This document shows, in pieces, positions 56,889-64,000 of a stretch of 64,000 nt of DNA. Within the stretch, counting starts at the first letter, position 1; each line of letters starts with the position of its first letter. Under the pieces are notes generated by a model. It saw only the letters and a program-made list of their open reading frames with translations, searched no databases and was not told the DNA's origin. The position numbers and the translations under genes are program-made. Location of the stretch: NCBI GenBank assembly GCA_028279215.1, contig JANQOF010000029.1, positions 1 to 64,000 on the forward strand, given 5' to 3'. Origin of the DNA: Pirellulales bacterium. GTDB lineage: Bacteria > Planctomycetota > Planctomycetia > Pirellulales > Lacipirellulaceae.

Positions 56889-58247
56889 TCAACCACGCGC
56901 CATCTTTCCTAGGAATCCACCAACTGCGAGAAGGACTAGTACGCCCAACTTGACGATGCCGCCCCATCGCCGGGCTCTCGAAGTTGCCGTTTCGTCAACA
57001 ATATAGCCATTCTCATCTTCCATGACATCAAACGTCGTCCCGCAACTCGGGCACTTATCGCCGGCGCCGTACTCGCGCGCTGACGTCCAAGTGTGATTGC
57101 AAGAGAAGCACTGGTATTCGTTTAGCCACGTACCGCCGCCTGGATCGTTCGCGGCAGAAGTTGGGTAGGTCGGCTGACCAGGCGTGAAACTGGGCGGTTC
57201 TGGTTGCGCAAAGTCATCGGGTGGGCTTGCCGCTGCGGCCAATCGTTCTCGCTCTTGGCGATCCCGCTCCATCTTGGCCATGGGTTCTTCGTGCCGCCGC
57301 CGATCTTCGGCGATTCGCTGCTCGGCGTCACGCTGTGCTCGTTCCTTCTGGTCCTGCGTGCGGTTGTGGATCTCGTGGTGGGAGGCGGGCCTACGGTTCG
57401 AATACGCTTGGTTCAATCCGGGATTCATACGTCCTCGGACTGCATCCAGTCCGCTGTTGATTGACGATCTTCCGTTGGGTTCATGCTGCGCAGCGGTCGC
57501 GGCAACTAACTGATCATCTGCTCCAATCTGCTGGCGTCGGAGGTCAGAGACAAACTGTTGGTCGTCATCTGAGAACCTCCACAGCGGCACCTTCCATTCG
57601 CGATCTTTGAAGGTTAGCAACAGGTTCTTGTCTTCCACGCCGTGGAACTCGGCATCTATTGTTTTGCCGTCAACATCGGTCCACTCACGGGAGATAGGAT
57701 TGGCAACTCGCCAATTCTGCGAAATTGCGGAGACTCCCTCTCGTCCCGCGGCCAGGGGGTCGGCGACTTTGCCAACGGAGATGCCATACGCAAGTCCCTC
57801 GGACGAGCCACTGAACCTAGTCGCACCGCGATTGGGCGTGTCGTAGATCGCCGCGACCCTTCCATGGTCCGCGTCGCCCAAGTCGCCGAGCGTCAACTCG
57901 AACGTCTCGCTGCGATCCTTGAACTCAAGACGATCGCCATCCACCGATTCAAGCTTTGCTCGGCGTGTGCTGCCATCGGCCATGGTCCATTCCCGCCAGC
58001 GTTTGATCTCTCGGACCAACTTGATCCATTCCTTATCCGCGTTACTTAGCCTGGATATCGGCGCACGGATGATCTCTCCATCACGGTCGAGGATCGCCGT
58101 TGCACCTGACAATCGCTTCAGCGACGCCTCGAGGGTTTGCCCCTCGTCGTTCGTCCAGGTGCGTGTAGGATACTCGGCAGCGCCAACGTCAACGTCGTTG
58201 GTTGTCGCGCAAACTGCAAGCAGTAGCAAAACAGCGAAAAGACGCAT
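56889..58247 (-). CDS. SHD1-repeat protein with C-terminal zinc ribbon and membrane anchor
   Basis: 452 residues. Signal peptide (about 1-23), three SHD1-like repeats with the shared RTW/REW..xDGxxxxAxL core (about 29-75, 85-135, 187-240), a charged Arg/Glu/Gln linker with coiled-coil character (about 290-350), a Pro-rich stretch, a CxxC...CxxC zinc ribbon (YQCFSCNHTW, DKCPSCGTTF; about 385-412) and a C-terminal transmembrane helix (about 430-448). SHD1 repeats are common in planctomycete secreted proteins; the function is unknown. Confidence 0.8.
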   Translation of the reverse strand: MRLFAVLLLLAVCATTNDVDVGAAEYPTRTWTNDEGQTLEASLKRLSGATAILDRDGEIIRAPISRLSNADKEWIKLVREIKRWREWTMADGSTRRAKLESVDGDRLEFKDRSETFELTLGDLGDADHGRVAAIYDTPNRGATRFSGSSEGLAYGISVGKVADPLAAGREGVSAISQNWRVANPISREWTDVDGKTIDAEFHGVEDKNLLLTFKDREWKVPLWRFSDDDQQFVSDLRRQQIGADDQLVAATAAQHEPNGRSSINSGLDAVRGRMNPGLNQAYSNRRPASHHEIHNRTQDQKERAQRDAEQRIAEDRRRHEEPMAKMERDRQERERLAAAASPPDDFAQPEPPSFTPGQPTYPTSAANDPGGGTWLNEYQCFSCNHTWTSAREYGAGDKCPSCGTTFDVMEDENGYIVDETATSRARRWGGIVKLGVLVLLAVGGFLGKMARG

Positions 58248-58411
58248 GGCTTACCTTCCTCCCCATAGGAAGCATATTACCACGATAGAACACTCCGACG
58301 GCCCGCAGCCTCCCCTCATAGTACCAAAGATTCGGACCAGTTGACGACAGATAAGGGCGAAGTTTCGAGCAAAATCTGAGTGGCCAATCCCAACAAATTG
58401 GCAGTTATCCA

Positions 58412-59035
58412 CTAGCCGCCACGGTTTTCGTAGACCGCGTGGAGCAGTTCTTCGACGTCTTTGTATTTCTTCTTGCGCCCCATCGCCTCGTCCAGAAGTC
58501 GGCGGGCGTCCGATTCGCTATGCCCTAGGGCTCGTAAGGTCTCGAACGCCTCGCCCGCCAAATCGCGCTCGCGCGGCGCTAGGTCAGGCGTGTCGCGGCC
58601 GATTAACAGCGCAAATTTAGGCACTTTGCGCCGCAGCTTGGCGATCACCCGCTCAGCCGTCGCCGGGCCGATTCCGGGCAGCGCCGCAAGGCCCTTGGCA
58701 TCCTGGTCTTCGATCAGTGCGGCGACTTCCTGAACGGGGCGAACCATCGCCCGGAGCGCCTTTTTCACGCCCACTCCATCCACTTGGCAGAAGAGTTCAA
58801 AAAACTCCCGCTCGATGGCGCTGGTGAATCCCACCATGCGGGGCGTCAGCCGTCCGCGCGTTGGGTCGCCCTCAAAATACTCGATGGTGTGCAGCGAGGT
58901 TTCCTTGCCCACGGAGTCCTGCAACTGCCTTCTTGTAAACTCGGGCACGAACACTTCATATTCATACGGCCCAACGGCCAATGTGAGCGTATCGCCAGCC
59001 AGTGAAATTAGTCGTCCAGTGACTTTGGTGATCAT
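58412..59035 (-). CDS. ruvA: Holliday junction branch migration protein RuvA
   Basis: 207 residues. N-terminal OB fold (MITKVTGRLISLAGDTLTLA, 20), helix-hairpin-helix pair (FCQVDGVGVKKALRAM and LAALPGIGPATAERVIAKLR, 20) and the C-terminal RuvB-binding domain (ETLRALGHSESDARRLLDEA, 20). It targets RuvB to four-way junctions. Just downstream of ruvC on the same strand; ruvB is not in the window. Confidence 0.96.
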   Translation of the reverse strand: MITKVTGRLISLAGDTLTLAVGPYEYEVFVPEFTRRQLQDSVGKETSLHTIEYFEGDPTRGRLTPRMVGFTSAIEREFFELFCQVDGVGVKKALRAMVRPVQEVAALIEDQDAKGLAALPGIGPATAERVIAKLRRKVPKFALLIGRDTPDLAPRERDLAGEAFETLRALGHSESDARRLLDEAMGRKKKYKDVEELLHAVYENRGG

Positions 59036-59041
59036 TTCGGA

Positions 59042-59076
59042 GGGGTCAGGATTCAGGGGTCGGGGATCAGGTTCAA
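59042..59076. repeat. Heptamer-period run upstream of ruvA
   Basis: GGGGTCA, GGATTCA, GGGGTCG, GGGATCA, GGTTCAA in strict 7-base register, six bases from the ruvA start codon. Closely related to the run at 20757-20784. Confidence 0.8.
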
Positions 59077-59142
59077 AGGAGTTACGCTAGAGCCCTTCGG
59101 CATCATTGCCACCTGTTATTGATGACATGCAGTTCGGCCACC

Positions 59143-59170
59143 GCCTACTGCCTACTACCCACCGCCCACT
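59143..59170. repeat. Heptamer-period run at the 3' end of ruvC
   Basis: GCCTACT, GCCTACT, ACCCACC, GCCCACT in strict 7-base register. It contains the ruvC stop codon and encodes its last residues (EWAVGSRQ). Confidence 0.8.
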
Positions 59171-59648
59171 CCCGTCGCAAGAACCAATGCGTCATTGCGA
59201 TGGCGAGCGCGTCGGCGACGTCGGCCGGTTCGGGCGGTGCAGGAAGGCCTAGTTCGCGGGCGATCGCTTGTTGCATCTGCGTCTTCGGCGCGCGGCCGTT
59301 GCCAGTGAGAGTCTTCTTGATTTGCGTGGCGGCGTAGTGTTTAACTTCCACTCCCGACAAGTGTCCTGCCAGGATGATCGCCCCACGTGCGTGGCCCATT
59401 AGAATGGCCGTTTTGGGTCGATCGTAATGGGAATAGAGTTCTTCGATCGCCATAACGGTCGGCGAATGAGCGTCGATGACCTCCATCACACCACGATGCA
59501 CCTCGGCGACTCTCTCGGCGAGCGAGCAATTCGCCGAACTGCCACCACGCACGACGCCCGCCTCCAACAACCGAAACCGATTGCCCGAAGTTTCGACCAC
59601 TCCGTAGCCAGTGGTGTTAAGGCCAGGGTCGATGCCAAGGATGATCAT
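59145..59648 (-). CDS. ruvC: Holliday junction resolvase RuvC
   Basis: 167 residues. First catalytic Asp in ILGIDPGLNTTGYGVVE, then VMAIEELYSHYDRPKTAILM (20) with the second acid, RGAIILAGHLSGVEVKHYAA (20), QIKKTLTGNGRAPKTQMQQA (20), and DVADALAIAMTHWF with the final Asp pair. Cuts Holliday junctions with RuvAB. ATG 59648 places the first Asp correctly. The last eight residues come from a heptamer repeat. Confidence 0.96.
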   Translation of the reverse strand: MIILGIDPGLNTTGYGVVETSGNRFRLLEAGVVRGGSSANCSLAERVAEVHRGVMEVIDAHSPTVMAIEELYSHYDRPKTAILMGHARGAIILAGHLSGVEVKHYAATQIKKTLTGNGRAPKTQMQQAIARELGLPAPPEPADVADALAIAMTHWFLRREWAVGSRQ

Positions 59649-59653
59649 GCGTT

Positions 59654-60076
59654 CTAGATAATAGTGACAGGAGCGGCCCGCGAACGAACGATTGTCATAG
59701 ACGTGGTTGGGCAACGAAATTGTTGAAATTCAACGGCAAGATTGTGCTCCCCGTACCTGAACGTGTCGCTCCAGCGAAGCGCTACATCTACCTGACATCG
59801 CCCCGACCATAGCACCTGCCATGGTGATGCCGACATCGAGGCGTGCCAATCTGGGTAATTGTGATTGCAACAGAATTGGTGTACTTGATCACGGTCTGTG
59901 GGTGATAGATGTGATAGTGCGGCCCGCGGGCTCTGGCCATTGGCCAACCTCGCGAGATCACGGGCGGCAATGAGCGGCTGGAGGCGATATGCCAGAACGC
60001 CACTTAACAATAGCGTCAGCAATAGGACGCTACGGACTGAGAATCGGAAAGATAGGCGATGATGGCACTTCGTCAA
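59654..60076 (-). CDS. Small protein with planctomycete N-terminal membrane motif
   Basis: 140 residues from TTG 60076, directly after cysS. N-terminus RLSFRFSVRSVLLLTLLLSG (20) is the RFSxRxLL-type motif seen also in the WD40 protein; one membrane helix (about 15-30). The rest (DQVHQFCCNHNYPDWHASMS, 20; QVDVALRWSDTFRYG) is not recognised. Five bases separate its stop from the ruvC ATG. Confidence 0.6.
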   Translation of the reverse strand: MTKCHHRLSFRFSVRSVLLLTLLLSGVLAYRLQPLIAARDLARLANGQSPRAALSHLSPTDRDQVHQFCCNHNYPDWHASMSASPWQVLWSGRCQVDVALRWSDTFRYGEHNLAVEFQQFRCPTTSMTIVRSRAAPVTII

Positions 60077-60077
60077 T

Positions 60078-61826
60078 TCAGCTCTTACTCCACTCAGTTC
60101 CCCCTGCCCGGTCTTCCAGCATCACGCCAATATCGGCGAGGCGGTCGCGGATGGCGTCGGCAGTGGCGAAGTCTTTGTTCTTGCGAGACGATTCCCTCAG
60201 CTCGATGAGCATCTTCAGCACTCCGTCGAGCGAGCCCTCGTTTCCGCCCGCCCACTCCGTGCCGCCAGCTCGGTCTTCGAGCACGATGCCGGTGGGACCA
60301 ATTCCGTCACGAATCGCATCGGCGGTAGCAAAGTTCTTGGCGGCCCGTGCTTCGGCGCGAAGGTCGATCACAAGCTGCATAACCTGGCCAAGTAACTCGT
60401 CACCACCCGAGTCCGCCGGCGGCTGGAGAAATAGCCCGAGTACATTCGACAGCTCCTTAATGGTTTGCATCAAATGCCCTAGCGTCGCCAACTTCGCCTC
60501 GTTGCTGCCGCCGCCACCTTCTAAATCGGCCTCATCGCAGAATTTGTTGGTCAAGTTTGCCAGTTCAAACAACTCGGCGATCGCGCCGCCTGTGTTGAAG
60601 TCGTCGTCCATGGCGGCAAGGAAATTCTCTTTGTGCGATACGGCGGCCACTAGCGCGGGATTCTCTTGTTGGTCGGTCGTCGACTTGCCGCGCTTCGACG
60701 CGGCAGTAAGCGAATAGAAGTCGCCGGAAGTGATACGTGTGTACCGCTTGAACAACCGGTAGAACGTTTCTAGCCCCTTGGCCGCCTCTTCAATGGCCGG
60801 CTCGCTGAACAACACAGTGCTGCGATAGTGCGTTCGCAGCAAGAAGAACCGGATCCGTTCGCCACCCTGGCGCCCAATCAGGTCCTGAAGGCCGCCAGCG
60901 CCAGCGCTGCGACTCATCTTGCCGCCAGCCTCTCCGGTTGCTTCCGGCTGGCCTCGATCGCTCTTGCCACCAATCTTGCCGGCAGCCGAGTCCTTTCGCA
61001 GTAAGCCATTGTGCGCCCAATACTTCACCATCGGCCTACCGTGGCAGCACTCACTTTGGGCGATTTCGTTTTCGTGGTGCGGGAACACCAAATCGAGTCC
61101 TCCACCGTGGATGTCGAATGTGTCGCCAAGGATCTTCTTGCTCATGGCCGAGCACTCGATGTGCCAGCCGGGGCGACCCTTGCCCCACGGGCTGTCCCAA
61201 CTTGGCTCGCCCGGCTTGGCCGACTTCCAAAGGGCGAAGTCGGCCATACTCTTCTTGCGATCCGCAGTGCCGCCCCCTTCGCCCTGCATCGAGTCGACCG
61301 AACGGTTCGACAGCTTGCCGTACTCTTGGTCCTTGGCGACGTCGAAATAGACATCGCCTTCGGACGCGTAGGCAAAACCCTGCTCGACGAGAGATTCGAT
61401 GAACTCAATGATGTCGGACATGCAATCGGTGGCGCGCGGAAACTCGTCGATTTGGTCAACGCCCAGCGCGGCAAGGTTGCGGTGGTAGTCGGCAATGTTC
61501 TCTTCGGCCACTTCGAGCATCGTGATGCCGCGCTCGTTGGCCTTGTTGATTAGCTTGTCGTCGACGTCGGTGATATTGACCACCCAAGTCACGTCGTAGC
61601 CGTTGTAGGTGAGGTACCGCTTGATGCAGTCGAAAATCACCGGCCCGACCATATGGCCGATGTGCGCCTCGGCGTACACCGTCGGACCGCACAAGTAGAT
61701 GCCAACCTTGCCGGGCGTCACCGTTTCTAGCGGCGCCTTCTTCTTGGTGAGCGTATCGTAGATGTGCAGCGTTGGATTAGCGGATTCGGCGGCGGGAGAC
61801 GTCATCGTTTCAGTCAAAGTGGGCAT
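60078..61826 (-). CDS. cysS: Cysteinyl-tRNA synthetase with duplicated C-terminus
   Basis: 582 residues, longer than the usual 460-500. Class I synthetase: [16 protein letters not shown] (HIGH), [13 protein letters not shown], zinc-site [10 protein letters not shown] and [12 protein letters not shown], then [12 protein letters not shown] in the KMSKS position, after a Gly-rich insert ([20 protein letters not shown], 20). The C-terminus has two copies of a segment with [11 protein letters not shown]...[10 protein letters not shown] (about 485-530) and [11 protein letters not shown]...[10 protein letters not shown] (about 537-579). Charges tRNA-Cys. ATG 61826. Confidence 0.95.
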   Translation of the reverse strand: MPTLTETMTSPAAESANPTLHIYDTLTKKKAPLETVTPGKVGIYLCGPTVYAEAHIGHMVGPVIFDCIKRYLTYNGYDVTWVVNITDVDDKLINKANERGITMLEVAEENIADYHRNLAALGVDQIDEFPRATDCMSDIIEFIESLVEQGFAYASEGDVYFDVAKDQEYGKLSNRSVDSMQGEGGGTADRKKSMADFALWKSAKPGEPSWDSPWGKGRPGWHIECSAMSKKILGDTFDIHGGGLDLVFPHHENEIAQSECCHGRPMVKYWAHNGLLRKDSAAGKIGGKSDRGQPEATGEAGGKMSRSAGAGGLQDLIGRQGGERIRFFLLRTHYRSTVLFSEPAIEEAAKGLETFYRLFKRYTRITSGDFYSLTAASKRGKSTTDQQENPALVAAVSHKENFLAAMDDDFNTGGAIAELFELANLTNKFCDEADLEGGGGSNEAKLATLGHLMQTIKELSNVLGLFLQPPADSGGDELLGQVMQLVIDLRAEARAAKNFATADAIRDGIGPTGIVLEDRAGGTEWAGGNEGSLDGVLKMLIELRESSRKNKDFATADAIRDRLADIGVMLEDRAGGTEWSKS

Positions 61827-61954
61827 GGGGCTAGGCGAACCTCTATGTTGCTAGCGACTCAAGAGATCGCCGACGAGCGATGTCGCCAGGCGTACGTCTG
61901 CCCTGTAGGTTAAAGCTTTTGGGCGGTTTGAGGGAAGGGCGAAAAGTTGGCCGA

Positions 61955-62443
61955 CTACGGCAGTTTTTGTAAGAGCACAACCACCCGGGCCTCAATCGAT
62001 TCGCCGCTCCCGACTGGCCCTACTCCCTCGCCGGTCTTGGCCTTCATACCAATGTCGAGGGGACTGACGCCAAGCAAACCCGCTAGGCGGTGCCGGATGG
62101 CGTCCTTGAATGGGCTTAGCTTGGGAAACTGGGCGGCGACGACGCAGTCGGCGTTCACGAGTCGATAGCCGGCCTCACGCACCTTAGCGTAGGCAGCTTG
62201 GATAAAATCGGTCGAGTCACGATCGCGATTTTGCTCGTCCGTGTCGGGAAACAACTCGCCGATGTCGGGTAGCGCCAGGGCACCTAGCAGGGCGTCGGTA
62301 AGTGCGTGGAGCAGAACGTCCGCATCGCTATGGCCAGCCAAGTGCCGGTCGTGGGGAATCTCGACCCCGCCAATCATCATCGGCCCGCCAGGAGCCGTGC
62401 GGTGCGAGTCTTCGCCGAGTCCAATTCGCAGCGTTTGGCTCAA
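61955..62443 (-). CDS. ispF: 2-C-methyl-D-erythritol 2,4-cyclodiphosphate synthase
   Basis: 162 residues. Metal ligands in GLGEDSHR (an Asp-x-His variant of the usual GxGxDxH) and AGHSDADVLLHALTDALLGA (20), then DIGELFPDTDEQNRDRDSTD (20), VNADCVVAAQFPKLSP and MKAKTGEGVGPVGSGESIEA (20). A step of the MEP isoprenoid pathway. Normal length; ATG 62443. Confidence 0.96.
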   Translation of the reverse strand: MSQTLRIGLGEDSHRTAPGGPMMIGGVEIPHDRHLAGHSDADVLLHALTDALLGALALPDIGELFPDTDEQNRDRDSTDFIQAAYAKVREAGYRLVNADCVVAAQFPKLSPFKDAIRHRLAGLLGVSPLDIGMKAKTGEGVGPVGSGESIEARVVVLLQKLP

Positions 62444-62492
62444 GGCAACTTGGGGGATCGCGGACAGTCGTCAGATTGGCAAGCTAGGTAGC

Positions 62493-63287
62493 TTATGCTT
62501 GGTAGGCGGCGACTTCGACCGTGACGTTGGAATCTTCGAGCGACGCCTCATGCAGGTCGACCTCCACCTGCACCCCATTGTGCAGCGATTGAATCACCTT
62601 GGCCATCCCTGGAGGACCTTCAATCACCTCCGCCTCAACTTGGGGTACACCCGCAAGCGGCGGACAGAATCCGACATAGAGCGTGGTGCGCCGCTCGCCA
62701 GCGGCAAACTCGCCGCGTAGCGTCGCATGCACATGTTCGGATCCGTTGGCGTCTCGCACACGCACCACGTGTTGCAACACAACCTCTCCGTCCGACTGAA
62801 CAGCAGACTGGTCATCGGTTGGCTCTACCGACGTGTCCGTACTGGTGCTGGTTGATCTGCCGGGCGAGTTGGATTCAGCTCTGTCCGAACTGGCTTGGAC
62901 GACCTGTTTCGAGGACTCTTGATAGCGAGCCACTGCGAAGTCCAGCGCGATGGCACCCAGCCAGATAACCCATGCTTGTGGCTGCGACCCGGGATAGCTA
63001 CCCACGATTGCCCACGTCGCGAGCACCACGGTCGGCAGCCATGGAAAGAAGAGTTGCCCGGCGGCGACCCTGCGTATGGCATAAACCAACAGGAGGAGTA
63101 TGACCGCCGTGGCAAGGGTGGTCCAAATCGGCAACGGGGCAACCTGACCAATCAACAACCGCCTTGTGCCCAAGAGCAAGCCGAGAGCGATCAGAACGCC
63201 CGCTACCGTGTGAGCATACCGTGGAAACCAACTTCCCAACCGCTCCACCAACGACCGAGTAGCAAATTGTCGCTGGGCAGAACTCAT
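62493..63287 (-). CDS. Membrane protein, unknown function
   Basis: 264 residues from ATG 63287. Up to four membrane helices in the N-terminal half (about 22-40, 48-70, 75-95, 100-118), then a Ser/Thr-rich linker (about 125-165) and a beta-rich C-terminal domain (about 170-262; EVVLQHVVRVRDANGSEHVH, 20; ATLRGEFAAGERRTTLYVGF, 20). The C-terminal domain recurs in planctomycete proteins as far as I recall, without known function. Lies between ispF and metK on the same strand. Confidence 0.7.
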   Translation of the reverse strand: MSSAQRQFATRSLVERLGSWFPRYAHTVAGVLIALGLLLGTRRLLIGQVAPLPIWTTLATAVILLLLVYAIRRVAAGQLFFPWLPTVVLATWAIVGSYPGSQPQAWVIWLGAIALDFAVARYQESSKQVVQASSDRAESNSPGRSTSTSTDTSVEPTDDQSAVQSDGEVVLQHVVRVRDANGSEHVHATLRGEFAAGERRTTLYVGFCPPLAGVPQVEAEVIEGPPGMAKVIQSLHNGVQVEVDLHEASLEDSNVTVEVAAYQA

Positions 63288-63436
63288 TAACGAGGCAGTG
63301 TTGATCCGTGGGTCATGTCGAACGCAATGCCTTGTATCGTTCGCTACGTAATAGTTGGGAGTGCACAGAAATCGACCAGCAACCAATTTCACCTGGAAAT
63401 TGGTGGAATTCAACCAAAATTCGAGAAGAAAGCGCC

Positions 63437-64000
63437 TTAGATGGTTGCGGCCGCGCCTTCGGCCGCCTCGGCCAACTTTTTGGCCATATTGGTCTTCTCC
63501 CAAGTAAACTCTGGCTCGTCGCGGCCGAAGTGCCCACCAGCAGCCGTCTTACGAAAGATTGGGCGGCGCAAATCGAGATGCTCGATGATGCCTGAAGGAC
63601 TGAGAGAGAAGTGCTCCTTGACCAACTCGCAAATCGCCGAGTCATCGACGCGACCAGTGCCTTCGGTATCGATGTACACGCTCACTGGCTCCGAAACGCC
63701 AATGGCGTAGGCCAGTTGCACTTCGCACCGGTCGGCCAGGCCGGCAGCCACGATGTTCTTGGCCACGTAGCGAGCCATGTAAGCCGCCGAGCGATCGACT
63801 TTGGTTGGATCCTTGCCGCTGAACGCCCCACCGCCATGGCGGCCCCAGCCACCGTAGGTATCGACAATAATCTTGCGGCCGGTCAATCCACAGTCGCCGT
63901 GGGGTCCACCTACTACAAATCGCCCCGTGGGGTTGATGTGATAGGTAATGCCGTCCGACGCCCACTTGCCTAGCGAAGGCTTGACCACCTTCTCCTTGAT
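63437..64000 (-). CDS. metK: S-adenosylmethionine synthetase, C-terminal part
   Basis: Partial: the 5' end lies beyond the right edge. The last 187 residues are present, with [20 protein letters not shown] (20), [20 protein letters not shown] (20), [20 protein letters not shown] (20) and the end region [15 protein letters not shown]. Makes S-adenosylmethionine from methionine and ATP. Reading is continuous to base 64000. Confidence 0.97.
   Translation of the reverse strand: MKEKVVKPSLGKWASDGITYHINPTGRFVVGGPHGDCGLTGRKIIVDTYGGWGRHGGGAFSGKDPTKVDRSAAYMARYVAKNIVAAGLADRCEVQLAYAIGVSEPVSVYIDTEGTGRVDDSAICELVKEHFSLSPSGIIEHLDLRRPIFRKTAAGGHFGRDEPEFTWEKTNMAKKLAEAAEGAAATI

Noticed and set aside
59878-59892. 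GTGTACTTGATCAC resembling half of the candidate LexA palindrome
   Set aside because: It matches only one arm, lies inside a coding sequence and is about 230 bases from ruvC; chance similarity is likely.

Overview
The window reads as chromosomal DNA of a planctomycete, most likely of the order Pirellulales. The evidence is the gene content rather than any single marker: an RFxxRTLL-type N-terminal membrane motif on large and small proteins, a small NPFRSP-type membrane protein, SHD1-type WTxxDGxxxxA repeats, a formylglycine-type sulfatase, a Tyr-rich secreted protein, a ThiD2-ThiE fusion, an eukaryote-like UDP-sugar pyrophosphorylase and a lysine-rich histone-like protein. LpxB, an LptF/G-like permease and a complete MlaD-MlaF-MlaE set point to a Gram-negative-type outer membrane. 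Both ends are cut: the left end lies downstream of proB and the right end falls inside metK. No rRNA, tRNA, CRISPR array, phage or intact insertion sequence was recognised.

Layout. 0-6 kb (minus strand): proB, an ABM-domain protein, a membrane-anchored WD40 protein, and a coupled pair of HtrA-like proteins, one with a full triad and one that looks catalytically dead with its PDZ domain nested inside the protease fold. 6-20 kb: lexA, a sensor kinase/NtrC-type regulator pair, an LptF/G-like permease, a PP2C phosphatase, a PEGA lipoprotein, the Mla lipid-transport operon and clpC. 20-26 kb (plus strand): thiE, a mannose-1-phosphate guanylyltransferase, an alpha/beta hydrolase, ruvX and a DUF72 gene, followed by a palindrome-dense intergenic stretch. 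26-30.6 kb: small accessory genes and a sulfatase. 30.7-36.3 kb: an imuA-imuB-dnaE2 mutasome operon behind a perfect 24-bp palindrome that is a good candidate LexA operator. 36.3-44.9 kb: a mixed accessory region (epimerase, metallo-beta-lactamase-fold hydrolase, PIN toxin-like pair, small membrane proteins, thioredoxin-like protein, AAA ATPase, degenerate sigma-54-activator-like regulator). 45-64 kb: mrp, the histone-like gene, SGNH-like and M50 proteins, lpxB, an MFS transporter, a CYTH protein, the UDP-sugar pyrophosphorylase, two related anchored/soluble hydrolases around a glycosyltransferase, an SHD1/zinc-ribbon protein, ruvA, ruvC, cysS, ispF and metK.

What stands out. (1) Twice in this window a small cargo locus sits directly behind the stop codon of a host gene and is followed by a second copy of that gene's own 3' end: a PIN toxin-like pair behind the MBL-fold hydrolase gene, and a 139-residue protein behind the sulfatase. 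In the first case the two copies of the 3' end differ only at synonymous positions, so the copies come from diverged functional alleles rather than from one recent slippage event. (2) At least eight short runs with a strict 7-base period, each with its own unit, lie in intergenic DNA or at gene ends, like the heptamer repeats of cyanobacteria. (3) A CTCTCCCC-type palindrome found in intergenic DNA also sits in frame inside imuB. (4) The nested-PDZ pseudoprotease and a tandemly duplicated C-terminus in CysS are protein-level oddities.
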